A stretch of DNA of 64,000 nucleotides from JACRLV01 sp045863555 (lineage in GTDB: Bacteria > Planctomycetota > Phycisphaerae > UBA1845 > Fen-1342). Positions 51,238-60,729 of this stretch are shown in pieces. A program made the position numbers and the translations under genes. The stretch is from positions 62,001 through 126,000 of the forward strand of contig BTUU01000017.1 of the NCBI GenBank assembly GCA_045863555.1, in the 5' to 3' direction. Under the pieces are notes generated by a model. It was not told where the DNA came from and searched no databases. It saw only the letters and a list, made by a program, of their open reading frames with translations. Positions within the stretch are counted from its first letter, which is position 1. The number at the start of each line of letters is the position of its first letter.

Positions 51238-54200
51238 TTATTGGACCGTCGCGATGGTCTCGTCCGACGGGGAGAGCTCGACGGGAACGCGCGTCCGGCC
51301 GCTGCGCACCGTGGGGGCGGGGAAGCGACACACGCCCGCCCGCGTGGGCACGATGATGTAACTGTGCACGCGTTCGGCGGTATCGGCGAGGGGTGCGGAG
51401 TAGTGCAGCGATCCGACGCGCCGCTGCTCGAGCTTTCCGACGACGGCGAAATCGCGCGGTGCGTCGGCGAGCGTCACGCAGTTGGCCGGGATGCGCTGCT
51501 GCCAGTCAAGCGTGCCGGCGAACCGCGGAAACGCGATCGTTTCTTCCACGAGGATCGGCGTGCCGGCCGGAACGGGGAGGTCCGCCGACAGCGGTATGCG
51601 GTTGTACTCCGGCATCCGGTCGACCTCGCTCTGGGGCTCGGACGCGTCGTCTTCGATTTGCGCCCACTCGATGGGCCGTTCGAGTCGATAGAGCCGCCGC
51701 TGAACGCGGATGCGCTCTTCCGTCGGCGATGGGCCGGCGGCCGCTGCATCGACGGGGGTGCGGATGACGGTCGCGGCCGGGACACGGCCGTCGGGGGTCG
51801 TGAGTTCGACCCGAAGCGTCCCGCGCAGCGGCGCGGCGACTTCGAATTCAACCGCGATCCGGGTCGCGGAGCGCGGTTCGATGGCGACTGTGAATGCACC
51901 GTCGGCGTCGGCGAGCGCCCGGCCCGAGGCGTCGAGCGCGCGGATGATCCGCAGGCCGGCGGGAGGCTTGAAGGCCAGCGACGTCGCCAGGGGCGAGTCG
52001 CCGCGATGGTCGATCCGCACGAGGCCGAACATGCGGTCGCCCACCTCGACGGAGGGCGGGAATTCGAGCGTGAGTTCGGCGCTGCGGCGCGTGTCGATCA
52101 GATGCGCGCCGCGGGCGAGCGAGCCATCCGCGCGGGCGGCGATGACTTCGAGCCGAAAACGCCCCTGGCGCGAGGGGATTGCGGGGCTGACGGTGACCTC
52201 GCCGCCCGCGAGCGCCGCGTCCGCCCAGATCGCGGCACTTGCGGCGAGGTGCAGCACGGTCGCCGAGTCGAACGGCTCGGCCGCGGCGGGGGTGAGAACC
52301 GGTCCGCCGTCGCCGGGACCGCCCGCGAAGGATGCACCGTCGACGCGCAGCCGCGGCACGCCGCCGCTGCGATCGGGCGAGGTCTCCGGCGGCGTCCACA
52401 GGTGGCGGCCGGGCGGCTCGATGGGCATGAGCCGTGAGACGACCGTGGCCCCGCGCAGGTCCGCGCCGTCGAGGCTGACCTTGAAGTTCTTGACTCCGCC
52501 GAGGATCGTCTCGGAGGACGTCTCGGTGAGCGTGAGCGCCGGCTCGGGCGCGAGCTCGACATCGCAGCCGGCGACGATCCGCGGCCGACCATCGTCGAAT
52601 CGGACGGCGTATACGCGAATCGGACGGCCCGCGGGCGCGGGGGCGGCCAGGTCGATGGAGGCTTCACCATCGGCTGGTCCGACGTCGACGCGGGCGCCGC
52701 CGAGGGGATCGAGGCCCGCCGCGATGACAAAAAGCGACTGAGGCGACTCGCTCGATGCGGTCACGCGAACGGAATCGCTCCCCCCCTGCCGCACGGCGCG
52801 GAGAGAGACGAGAGACTCGACGGGCCGATCGGCGGGTGCGCCGACGGTGATTTCGCGCGCGAAGGTTCCCGCTGAATCGGAGACGCCGTCGAACGTCAGC
52901 GTGGCACGGTGCCGTCCCGGGATCGCGGGGATCCATTCGGCGGTGCGCAGTCCGGCGGCGCTTTCGTAGATCGCGAGCTCGCGCCGGCGGCCGTCCGGGC
53001 CTGCGATTTCCACGCGCGGGGGGCCGGCGACCACGCCGGCCGCGTCGAACCAGCCCAGCGAGAGATGCGTCGGCATGCCGACGATCGGGCGCTCCGCATC
53101 GACTTCCACCCACGCGTGCAGCGGCTGCGGCGCGATCATGACCGGCGCCTCCGCCACGGCCGGGCGGCGATCGGGATTGAACGAGGTGAGCCGCAGCAGG
53201 ACGGACTTGGGGCCCTCGGGAAGACCGAGCGCTCCGACATTCGTGGCCAGATCGCGGCGGCCCTCGACGGGCATCTTCTCGCGGCGCGATACCGGGCGGG
53301 CGGCGAACTGCGGCTGCGATTCCGTCGGCCAGCGCGACGCGTTTGTGACGAGTTCGATGGGCTGTCCGCCGACGGGCCCGCCGCCGATCCACTCGGTGCG
53401 CAGCCGGAGGGGCACGGGACCGAGGAGCCGCGCCAGGTGCGGCGGCATCTGGACGACCGCGCGGACCGTGGGATCATCGAGCGGCTCGACGGCCACGCCG
53501 GCCCTGCGATAGAGCTGGTCGAGCGTCTGACCGGAGGCGCGGACGATCGCCTGAATCGTCTTGCCCGCCATCTCCGGCGTGGCGCGGATGCGCGTGAAAA
53601 AGAAACCTCGCTCATCAACCGGGGCGCGGCTCTCCGCGACCACGCGCTCCGCCGGATCGACGAGAGCGATCTCCAGCGACGTTGCGGCGGATCGGCGGTC
53701 GGGCCGGGCCGCCAGCGGAACGGCGCCCGCGATGACGATCTCCTCGCCGACGCGCGGCGCGGCGGGCGACAGACTCAGGAGCACGCCCGGCGGCAGGCCC
53801 GCCCGCTCGACGCCGCCGGGGATGACGCCGCGGCAGACCGCGAGCGTTTCGCCGCGGCGGACGACGCAGGTCCAGCGGCGATCGCGAAGCAGGCGCGACT
53901 CCGGCGGCAGCGGGAAGGCGGCGACACCGCCGCGCACCGCGAGCACGATCGGGGAGAGCGCTCCGTGCATCCAGAAGCGCGCCTCCGCCTCTCCCGAACC
54001 GCCGACCAGCAGCAGACCGGCATCGCGGCCGGTGAAAACGGCCGCGTCGAGCGAATCGACCACGAGCAGGCGCTTTGACACGACCTCGCGCCCGGCCGCA
54101 TCGCGTCCGCGCGCGATGATCACGTAGCTTCCGGCGGAGAGCGCGTCGTCGATTCTCAGTGCGCGCTCGCGCTCGCCGGCGCCGGGTGGGAGCGCGCCGT

Positions 54201-55257
54201 TCGCGGCGACCGCGCCCTCTTCTGGAAGCAGCGATTCGGAGAATTGGCCGCGCTGCGATTCGAGCCAGGCGGGAAAATCAACGCGGCGGATTTCGACGGC
54301 GGCGGCCGCGACGTTCGCCGCGCGAATCACGACGCCCGCCGCGTGCTCCGCCCGCACGCGCTGCGGGATGTCGATCTCAAAGCGAGGTTCGCGCAGGGCC
54401 CGCAGGCCGCGCTCGGCCGCAACCGTCAGGTCACCGACGGGAGCGCGGGCGACGCGCTCGTAGTGTTCCGCCGCGGCCTCGATCGCGCCGGTCGCGGCGA
54501 GGTCATCGGCGAGCAGCAGGTTCGCCCGGGCAACCGTCCGATCGACGGGGGCGAGCGCCGCCACGGGGCGCAGCAGCGCAAGCGCCTCGTCGCGCCGGTC
54601 GCCCGCGCCGAGAAGGAGCGTGCCCAGCGCGACGTCGATCTTCGCCAGCGTCTGCTCGGACGCCGGAAGCGTCTCGGCGACGGCGCGCAGGTCGCGAATC
54701 CGCCGCTCGCGCACGGCGTTGGCCGCGGGGATGCCCGCCGGAACGGGCTCGTTGAATTGTGCGGGCGTCATCGACCACTCGTTGTGGATCGCCCACGCCT
54801 CCGCCTGCGCCGCGAGGGCCTCCAGCCGCGCCGCGGGGCGCTCCTGGCGGGCGAACCCGTCTTCCGCGAGAGCGAGATTGTCCAGCGCGGCCGCGGATTC
54901 GTTCAGCGCCAGATGTCCGAGACCGAGGGCGAGGCGCAGATCGGGCCGCTCGCCGAGCTGCGGCGCGCCGAAGATGAGCCGGGTCAGCCGGCCGCGGCCG
55001 TCGACCCACTCGGTGCGGCTCTCACCGCGGATGGTCGCCATCGAAGCCAGGGCCTCGGCATCGAGACTCAGGCGGTCGTCCGGCGCGCTGACGAGCGTCC
55101 GCGCCTCGGCCAGCGCCTGGGTGAAGCGGCCCTCGTCGTAGGCGGCGAATGCATCGGCCAGCGCCGGAGACCAGCCGGGGGGCACATCCGCACGGGCCGC
55201 GGCGGCCGTCGCACAGGGTATCAGCAGCAGAAGCAGGCGAAGCGCGCGATGATGCAA
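51238..55257 (-). CDS. Alpha-2-macroglobulin-like secreted protein
   Basis: About 1339 aa. The start is placed at TTG (55257), because GGAGGA lies 9 nt upstream and a signal peptide ('ALRLLLLLIPCATAAAARA') follows at once; ATG at 55293 has no ribosome site. Residues about 30-300 look like helical TPR repeats. The rest is beta-rich in MG-type domains, with an MG2-like 'AGSYVIIARGRDAAGREVVSKRLLVVD' (in parts) and a C-terminal macroglobulin-like end. No thioester motif (CxEQ) is seen. Such proteins guard the periplasm against proteases or act as structural proteins. It follows an RNase HII-like gene on the same strand. Confidence 0.7.
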   Translation of the reverse strand: MHHRALRLLLLLIPCATAAAARADVPPGWSPALADAFAAYDEGRFTQALAEARTLVSAPDDRLSLDAEALASMATIRGESRTEWVDGRGRLTRLIFGAPQLGERPDLRLALGLGHLALNESAAALDNLALAEDGFARQERPAARLEALAAQAEAWAIHNEWSMTPAQFNEPVPAGIPAANAVRERRIRDLRAVAETLPASEQTLAKIDVALGTLLLGAGDRRDEALALLRPVAALAPVDRTVARANLLLADDLAATGAIEAAAEHYERVARAPVGDLTVAAERGLRALREPRFEIDIPQRVRAEHAAGVVIRAANVAAAAVEIRRVDFPAWLESQRGQFSESLLPEEGAVAANGALPPGAGERERALRIDDALSAGSYVIIARGRDAAGREVVSKRLLVVDSLDAAVFTGRDAGLLLVGGSGEAEARFWMHGALSPIVLAVRGGVAAFPLPPESRLLRDRRWTCVVRRGETLAVCRGVIPGGVERAGLPPGVLLSLSPAAPRVGEEIVIAGAVPLAARPDRRSAATSLEIALVDPAERVVAESRAPVDERGFFFTRIRATPEMAGKTIQAIVRASGQTLDQLYRRAGVAVEPLDDPTVRAVVQMPPHLARLLGPVPLRLRTEWIGGGPVGGQPIELVTNASRWPTESQPQFAARPVSRREKMPVEGRRDLATNVGALGLPEGPKSVLLRLTSFNPDRRPAVAEAPVMIAPQPLHAWVEVDAERPIVGMPTHLSLGWFDAAGVVAGPPRVEIAGPDGRRRELAIYESAAGLRTAEWIPAIPGRHRATLTFDGVSDSAGTFAREITVGAPADRPVESLVSLRAVRQGGSDSVRVTASSESPQSLFVIAAGLDPLGGARVDVGPADGEASIDLAAPAPAGRPIRVYAVRFDDGRPRIVAGCDVELAPEPALTLTETSSETILGGVKNFKVSLDGADLRGATVVSRLMPIEPPGRHLWTPPETSPDRSGGVPRLRVDGASFAGGPGDGGPVLTPAAAEPFDSATVLHLAASAAIWADAALAGGEVTVSPAIPSRQGRFRLEVIAARADGSLARGAHLIDTRRSAELTLEFPPSVEVGDRMFGLVRIDHRGDSPLATSLAFKPPAGLRIIRALDASGRALADADGAFTVAIEPRSATRIAVEFEVAAPLRGTLRVELTTPDGRVPAATVIRTPVDAAAAGPSPTEERIRVQRRLYRLERPIEWAQIEDDASEPQSEVDRMPEYNRIPLSADLPVPAGTPILVEETIAFPRFAGTLDWQQRIPANCVTLADAPRDFAVVGKLEQRRVGSLHYSAPLADTAERVHSYIIVPTRAGVCRFPAPTVRSGRTRVPVELSPSDETIATVQ

Positions 55258-55314
55258 GGTGACGAGTCCTCCCGGCCCTGGGTTCGTGATCATTCTACGC
55301 GCGGCGGCAAGCCT

Positions 55315-56274
55315 CTACCGGCTCCGCACGAACTGCTCCGGCCGCAGCCCGGCGCGGTCCAGCACGGGGTGGATGTCCTTGAGAAAGCGCTGGGCATCGG
55401 TGTAGTAGCCGGCCGTCGCCGCGAGGCTCGGCATCAATCCGCGCCAGAACGCGTTGAAACGCTCCATGAGCGCCTCGCGCAGGTACTTGGCGACCATGCT
55501 TGCCAGGGCGACCGGCAGACGTCGCTTGTCCGCGTCGATGCTGAAGTCGATGTACCAGTCGGTCTCCTGCGTGCTCAGGCGGTAGCGGCTCACGTCCTCG
55601 GACTGCTCCAGGATGTGCACGTGCCGGTCGGGGAATGCGTCGGCCAGGAGGCCGCGGTAGTCCTCGCGGCCGCCCAGGCGGTCGACGTGAACGATCAGGT
55701 CGCTGCGCCCCGCCAGATCGCCGGCGTGGGCAATCAGCCGCAGCACCTGCTCGACGAGCACCGCGCCCTTGTTTCGCGTCACGCCGATGCGCCGGTTGTA
55801 CCGCACCTCGTTGACCACTTCCGCTCGCAGACCGACGCAGCGCACGCCGGCTTCGTCCATCGACAGGCTGAGGCGGTCGGCCACCGCCTGGTATTTCGAA
55901 CGCAGCGGGTCGAGCGGCAGCGGGGTGTTGAGGTCGCGATACCACGGCACGCCGTCGGCCTGCACGCCGGCCGCGCCGACGTCCGCGAGCAGGTTTGCGA
56001 GCGTGTCCGTGCGAAGGCCCGCGTCGTGGGCGAAGGCCAGCACCGTCCGTTCGAGCGTGCCGATGCCCGCCTTGCGGTCGAACGCGCTTTTGGAATCGTC
56101 GACGATGAGCTTCCAGTCGGTCTTCGTGCCCGCGCGGGCGAGCGTGTCGCCCAGCAGCGACCAGAAATCCGCGTCGAGCCGGCGCGAGTCGACCCGCCAG
56201 ACCGTGCAGCCCACGGCCAGCGGCCCGAGCGACGGACCGTACCCTGCTTCATCGATCCCCGCGACGAACGGCAC
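55315..56274 (-). CDS. Ribonuclease HII-like protein, enlarged
   Basis: The protein is 319 aa, longer than typical RNase HII (about 200-260 aa). The active-site start 'GIDEAGYGPSLGPLAVG' (D8, E9) is clear although the usual 'GRGP' reads 'GYGP'. 'IVHVDRLGGR' supplies the next Asp, and 'LPVALASMVAKYLREALM' matches the conserved helix. It should cut RNA in RNA/DNA hybrids, but the changed loop may alter its substrate. It lies 24 bp after kdsD on the same strand. Confidence 0.82.
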   Translation of the reverse strand: MPFVAGIDEAGYGPSLGPLAVGCTVWRVDSRRLDADFWSLLGDTLARAGTKTDWKLIVDDSKSAFDRKAGIGTLERTVLAFAHDAGLRTDTLANLLADVGAAGVQADGVPWYRDLNTPLPLDPLRSKYQAVADRLSLSMDEAGVRCVGLRAEVVNEVRYNRRIGVTRNKGAVLVEQVLRLIAHAGDLAGRSDLIVHVDRLGGREDYRGLLADAFPDRHVHILEQSEDVSRYRLSTQETDWYIDFSIDADKRRLPVALASMVAKYLREALMERFNAFWRGLMPSLAATAGYYTDAQRFLKDIHPVLDRAGLRPEQFVRSR

Positions 56275-56298
56275 GTGACTCTCCCCGCGAGCGACAGT

Positions 56299-57291
56299 TT
56301 AGAGCCCGGCCGCGATCAGATCGAACAGGCGCAGCACGCCGACCGGCCGATCGTGATCGTCGGTAACGATGAGGCTGCTGATCTGCGCGTCGCGCATGAT
56401 CTGGAGGCAATCGACGGCCGGGCGTCCGGGGCGGACAGTCGAAACGGGAACGGGCGGCGTCCCCGGCGAGCGGCGGCTGCGGGCGTGGGCGTCGCGGGCT
56501 TTCAGGTCGTGCCAGTTCGCGACGCGTTCGCAGAGGCGGCGCAGATCGCCGTCGGTGAAGGTGCCGAAGAGGCGGCCGTCGCGCTCGACCAGGATCGCGA
56601 GGCCGAGGCCCTTGCCGCTCATTTCCAGCAGCAGCGGCTGGACGCCCGCGTCGACGGTGACGACGGGGAGCCGCTCGCGCGCGACCATGAGATCTTCCGC
56701 GCGGAGCAGCAGGCGGCGGCCGAGCGTGCCCTCGGGGTGATAGCGGGCGAAGTCCTCGGGCGAGAAACCGCGGGCCTGGAAGAGCGCCATCGTGAGGGCG
56801 TCGCCCATGGCGAGCTGCATCATGCAGCTTGTCGTGGGGGCGAGTCCGTACGGCCCCGCCTCGGGCAGATCGGGCAGGAGGAGCGCAAAACGGCTGAGCT
56901 CGGCGAGGCGCGACTCGCGTCCCTGCGTCATCGCGACGACCGGTCCGCCGAGCCGGCGAAAATGCGTCGCGAACCGGATCAGCTCCTCGGTATTGCCGCT
57001 GCGGGAGAGCGCGATGAGCACGTGCCGCTCGCTGACGTTGCCGAGGTCGCCATGCAGCGCCTCGACGGGGTGCATGAACGTCGCGGGGGTCCCGGTGCTC
57101 GCGAGCGACGCGGCGATTTTCTGGGCGATGTTGCCGCTCTTGCCGATGCCGCTCAGCAGCACCTGCGTGCCGGGAATGAGCAGCAGCTCGATCACCTGCT
57201 CAAACGTGTCGCCAAGGCCCGCCGCGACCTGCTGAAGCGCGGCGACCTCCTCGAGCACGACCTCGCGAGCGACCTGCGTCGGCGTCTTCAT
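56299..57291 (-). CDS. kdsD: Arabinose-5-phosphate isomerase (KdsD/SIS-CBS family)
   Basis: The protein is 330 aa; the ATG at 57291 overlaps the stop of the TPR gene by 4 bp (ATGA). Residues about 30-180 form a SIS domain ('VLLSGIGKSGNIAQKIAASLASTG', read in parts, and 'IALSRSGNTEEL'), and residues about 205-330 hold two CBS domains. The family converts ribulose-5-phosphate to arabinose-5-phosphate for KDO in lipopolysaccharide. The second CBS region has an Arg/Pro-rich insert ('ARSRRSPGTPPVP'). Confidence 0.92.
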   Translation of the reverse strand: MKTPTQVAREVVLEEVAALQQVAAGLGDTFEQVIELLLIPGTQVLLSGIGKSGNIAQKIAASLASTGTPATFMHPVEALHGDLGNVSERHVLIALSRSGNTEELIRFATHFRRLGGPVVAMTQGRESRLAELSRFALLLPDLPEAGPYGLAPTTSCMMQLAMGDALTMALFQARGFSPEDFARYHPEGTLGRRLLLRAEDLMVARERLPVVTVDAGVQPLLLEMSGKGLGLAILVERDGRLFGTFTDGDLRRLCERVANWHDLKARDAHARSRRSPGTPPVPVSTVRPGRPAVDCLQIMRDAQISSLIVTDDHDRPVGVLRLFDLIAAGL

Positions 57292-60200
57292 CGGTCGGCC
57301 CCGGCTTTCGCTTCCACCACGGCCGCGACCGGCGGCGGCTGCCGGTTCTCGACGGCGCTCAGCTTGGCCCGGACGGACGCGAGCAGCCTGACCTGGTCCG
57401 GCGGGAGTTTCTCGGATTCCGGGGCTTCCTCGAGCAGCTTGCGCGCCTCGCGCCAGCGATTCACCGCCGAGTCCTTCTCGCCGAGCCGCCATTCCGCGTC
57501 GCCGAGGTGGTCCAGCACATCCGGATCGTGCCCGGTGAAGAGCTTCGAGGCGCGCTCGAGGTACTTGCGTGCGGTCGCGAAATCGCCGGACTTGTAGTAG
57601 GCCCAGCCGAGGCTGTCGAGATAGGCGTGGATCATCGGCTCGACTGACACGGCCTTGCGGATCATGGGCAGCGCGCGGTCGAGATTGCGGCCGGCATCGA
57701 CCCAGGCGTAGCCGAGGTCGTTGTTGTACGTGGGGTCATTGGGCGAGAGCGTCCACAGCGATTCGAGGTTCTCCAGGTACTCCTCGTCGCGACCCGCCGC
57801 CTGGAGCACGAACGACTTGAACCGCAGATAGACGAAGCGCGCCTCGGGCGTGCCGCCCGCGTCCTTGAGCCACTTGTCGCAGCGGGCCAGCGCCGCGTCG
57901 AATTGCCCGTCGTCGCAGAGCGCCAGCAGCGTTTCGCGCTGGAGCGCCACCTGCTGATCCGAGCCGATGGCGCGGCTTTCCGCGATCCCGTCGAACTGGG
58001 AAATCGCATCCGACACCTTGCCCATCGCCCGGTCGACGCGGGCCAGGAGCAGCCGACGCCGCATCGAGAGCGGCCAGCTCGTGTCCGGGAATTTCCTGGC
58101 CGCCGCGAGTGCGTCGTCGAGCTTCCTGGCTCGCATCAGCAGGTCGACGAGCTTCTCCGCGTAGTAGGCGTTCTCGTCGTTCTTCAGCCACTCGCGGACC
58201 TTCTCCTCGCCTTCGGTGAAGCGCCCGACCGTCGCGGCGGTGCTCAGGTACAGCTCTCGCACCGATTCGTCGTCGGGCGCATCGGCCAGCCGCTTCGATA
58301 CGATCGCAAACGCCTCGTCGCCGCGTTTGGCGGTCACGAGGTTGTCCAGCTTCTGCGCCAGCAGAATCGGGTCGTCGGGCGTGTCCTTCAGCAATTCATC
58401 GAGCAGGCGGTTCGCCTCGTCGAATTCGCCGAATTCAAGGTAGGAACGGTAGAGAAGCGTCCGATCGGGGTTGTTCCTGGGCTGGTCCGGACGATCCGCG
58501 AGGCGGCGGAGCACCGCGCGGCATTCGGCTGTGCGGAAATCGTACCGGTACGCCATCGCGAGCCGGCGCAGCACGATCTCCCGGTTCGGGAACCGCTTCA
58601 CCAGGTCTTCGAGTCGGGACGCCGCGCGGTCGTACTGAATCTCCCGGAAGCAAAGTTCCGCCTGCGTCATCAGGAGTTCGTAATCTTCCGGCCAGTGGGC
58701 CAGGGCCTCGTCGCAGATCTTCCGCGCCTCGTCGGTCCGCCCCAGACCGGCCAGCGCCTCCGCGAGGCGGCGCGAAACGGACGCGTCCGTCGGATGATCC
58801 GCGTACTGGCGCTGCAACTCGACGACGTGCTCGGGCGAGAAGAGTTTTCCGGTTTCAAAGAAGCGGACGGTCGTGCCCGCGCGCCGGAGCACGTCGTCCG
58901 GAAGCGACCGCGACTGCATCTCGCGCCACAGTTCCTTCGTCAACTCGATCTTGCCTTCGCGAATGTACGAGTCGAGGAGCCCCTCATACGCGTCGCTGCA
59001 CTGGGGGTCCAGCTCCAGGGCTTCCTGGAAATAGCGCTGCGCGCTGAGTTGTCCGTCGGGACGCTGGGCATAGTGCCGCGCGGCCGCGAGCCGGTAGAGC
59101 GGCTCATCCGGGCCGAACCGCAGCGCTTTTCGATACGCCTCCTGCGCTTCCGCGTGTTCATCCAGGCCGTCGTGAGCTTCCGCGAGGATGATCCACGCGG
59201 CCGCGAGTTCAGGGTTGCCCTTCAGCAGCGCCCGGGCCTCGGCTTTCGCCTCGTCCCACTTGTAGCGGCTCAGCAGCATCCGCCCCCGAACCGTCAGCGC
59301 GGGTGCGAAGTCGGGCTTTGCGGTCAGACAGGCCGAGAGCAGGCCCTCCGCGAGCCCGGGTTCATCGATTCCGGCCGCGGTCATTCCGAGAACGAAATCC
59401 ACGGCGTAGTCGCGCGGCTCGCGCTGGCGCAGGCCCGGCAGACGAGCCGCGAAATCGCCCGCGCTCCGCACGGCGGCGCACCACGCACTCACGCGCGCCG
59501 CGGGCAGATCGCGCCCCGCGGGCAGCCCGCGGGCGATGTCGGCGACGATGTCGACGCCGGCGCCGAGCTTGCCCGCGAGGACCTGGGCGATCGCCACATC
59601 CCAGAGCAGATCCGACGGCCCGCCCGCGGCCACTAGCGCCTGACCGAGCCCGGCCGCCGCCTCCCCCCTGCCAAGGCGATTCAGCTGCCGGACGGTTTCG
59701 GCCGCGTAGGCCGGCGCTTCGCCCGCGCGGATCGCCGTTTCGATCTCGCCGAGCCAGGCGTCGAGAACGCCGGCTCGCCCCGCCGCGTCGAGCGCGAGCG
59801 GGAGAAACACCCCCTGCGCGGCGCGGTCCGCGAGCGATGCCTTCGCAAACGCAAACGCATCGGCCGCGCGGCCCGAATCGAGGAGCGCCAGAACACGGCA
59901 GCGGGCGACGTTGGCGTCATCGGGCCAGCGCTTCAGGGCGGCGGCCGTCAGCCGGTCCAGATCGTCGTCGAGGCTGAGCTGCTTGAGCAGTTCCACCCGG
60001 TGAAACAGCGCCCCGCGCGGAGAGTCGGCGAGCACGGCCCGCACGCGCTCGGCGTTGGCGTGCTCCGGGTGCGTGTCAAAGACCGCCTTGTCGAATGCGG
60101 CATAGGCCTCCGCGGCGGCCAGCGCGTAGCCGCCCTGGCGGAGGCACTCGCCGAGGACATACCACGCAAAGGTCGCATTCGGGTTGTCGGGTTCGCTCTC

Positions 60201-60704
60201 GGCCGCGAGCGTGGCGCTGCGCAGGTGAGGAATCGCATCGCCCGGGCGGCCGACCCGCAGCAGCAGCGCTCCGGCGAGCGACTGGGCATCGACGCTGCGG
60301 GGGCTGAGCGCAGCGGCGGCCGTGGCGTAACGAAGAGCCGGTTCGATCTGGCCCAGGCGCTCCAGGGCGATCGCGAGCAGGCGCCGCGGCTCGGCCCGCT
60401 CGGTCTTCGCGCCGCGGATCGCTTCGAGAAGCTGGCGGGCGGCCTCGTCGTTGCGGCCGTCCTCGAGCGCGGCGCGCGCCTGTTCGACGAGATCGCGGTT
60501 CTCGGCCTGGTCGTCAGCCTGATCGTTGGCGGCGGGCGCGGTCGAACTGGCGGCGATTCCGGCGATCTCGGAGAGAGGCGTTCTCGCCCGCGCGAGCGCT
60601 TCGGTCGACGACGGCTGAGTCTGCTGCGCCCAGGTCGAGGGGGCCGGGGCGAGGCCTGCGGACGCGGACAGAACGAAAAGGAGGAACGGAACCCGGACGT
60701 TCAT
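57288..60704 (-). CDS. Large secreted TPR-repeat protein
   Basis: The protein is 1138 aa; the start is the ATG at 60704, 9 nt after AGGGAGG. It has a signal peptide (1-26, 'FLLFVLSASAGLAPAPSTWA') and then about 25 TPR-type repeats from residue 75 to the end ('AWIILAEAHDGLDEHAEAQEAYRKAL', in parts, 'NDLGYAWVDAGRNLDRALPMI', in parts). It probably acts as a periplasmic scaffold. It stands between the glycosylase-like gene and kdsD in the infB gene train. Confidence 0.88.
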   Translation of the reverse strand: MNVRVPFLLFVLSASAGLAPAPSTWAQQTQPSSTEALARARTPLSEIAGIAASSTAPAANDQADDQAENRDLVEQARAALEDGRNDEAARQLLEAIRGAKTERAEPRRLLAIALERLGQIEPALRYATAAAALSPRSVDAQSLAGALLLRVGRPGDAIPHLRSATLAAESEPDNPNATFAWYVLGECLRQGGYALAAAEAYAAFDKAVFDTHPEHANAERVRAVLADSPRGALFHRVELLKQLSLDDDLDRLTAAALKRWPDDANVARCRVLALLDSGRAADAFAFAKASLADRAAQGVFLPLALDAAGRAGVLDAWLGEIETAIRAGEAPAYAAETVRQLNRLGRGEAAAGLGQALVAAGGPSDLLWDVAIAQVLAGKLGAGVDIVADIARGLPAGRDLPAARVSAWCAAVRSAGDFAARLPGLRQREPRDYAVDFVLGMTAAGIDEPGLAEGLLSACLTAKPDFAPALTVRGRMLLSRYKWDEAKAEARALLKGNPELAAAWIILAEAHDGLDEHAEAQEAYRKALRFGPDEPLYRLAAARHYAQRPDGQLSAQRYFQEALELDPQCSDAYEGLLDSYIREGKIELTKELWREMQSRSLPDDVLRRAGTTVRFFETGKLFSPEHVVELQRQYADHPTDASVSRRLAEALAGLGRTDEARKICDEALAHWPEDYELLMTQAELCFREIQYDRAASRLEDLVKRFPNREIVLRRLAMAYRYDFRTAECRAVLRRLADRPDQPRNNPDRTLLYRSYLEFGEFDEANRLLDELLKDTPDDPILLAQKLDNLVTAKRGDEAFAIVSKRLADAPDDESVRELYLSTAATVGRFTEGEEKVREWLKNDENAYYAEKLVDLLMRARKLDDALAAARKFPDTSWPLSMRRRLLLARVDRAMGKVSDAISQFDGIAESRAIGSDQQVALQRETLLALCDDGQFDAALARCDKWLKDAGGTPEARFVYLRFKSFVLQAAGRDEEYLENLESLWTLSPNDPTYNNDLGYAWVDAGRNLDRALPMIRKAVSVEPMIHAYLDSLGWAYYKSGDFATARKYLERASKLFTGHDPDVLDHLGDAEWRLGEKDSAVNRWREARKLLEEAPESEKLPPDQVRLLASVRAKLSAVENRQPPPVAAVVEAKAGADR

Positions 60705-60729
60705 CGCGCGCATCCTCCCTGATGGCGGC

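Noticed and set aside
54244..57597. A 1117-codon open frame on the + strand opposite the macroglobulin, RNase HII and kdsD genes
   Set aside because: It has no ribosome site or protein motif and runs antisense through three recognised genes; high GC creates such frames.
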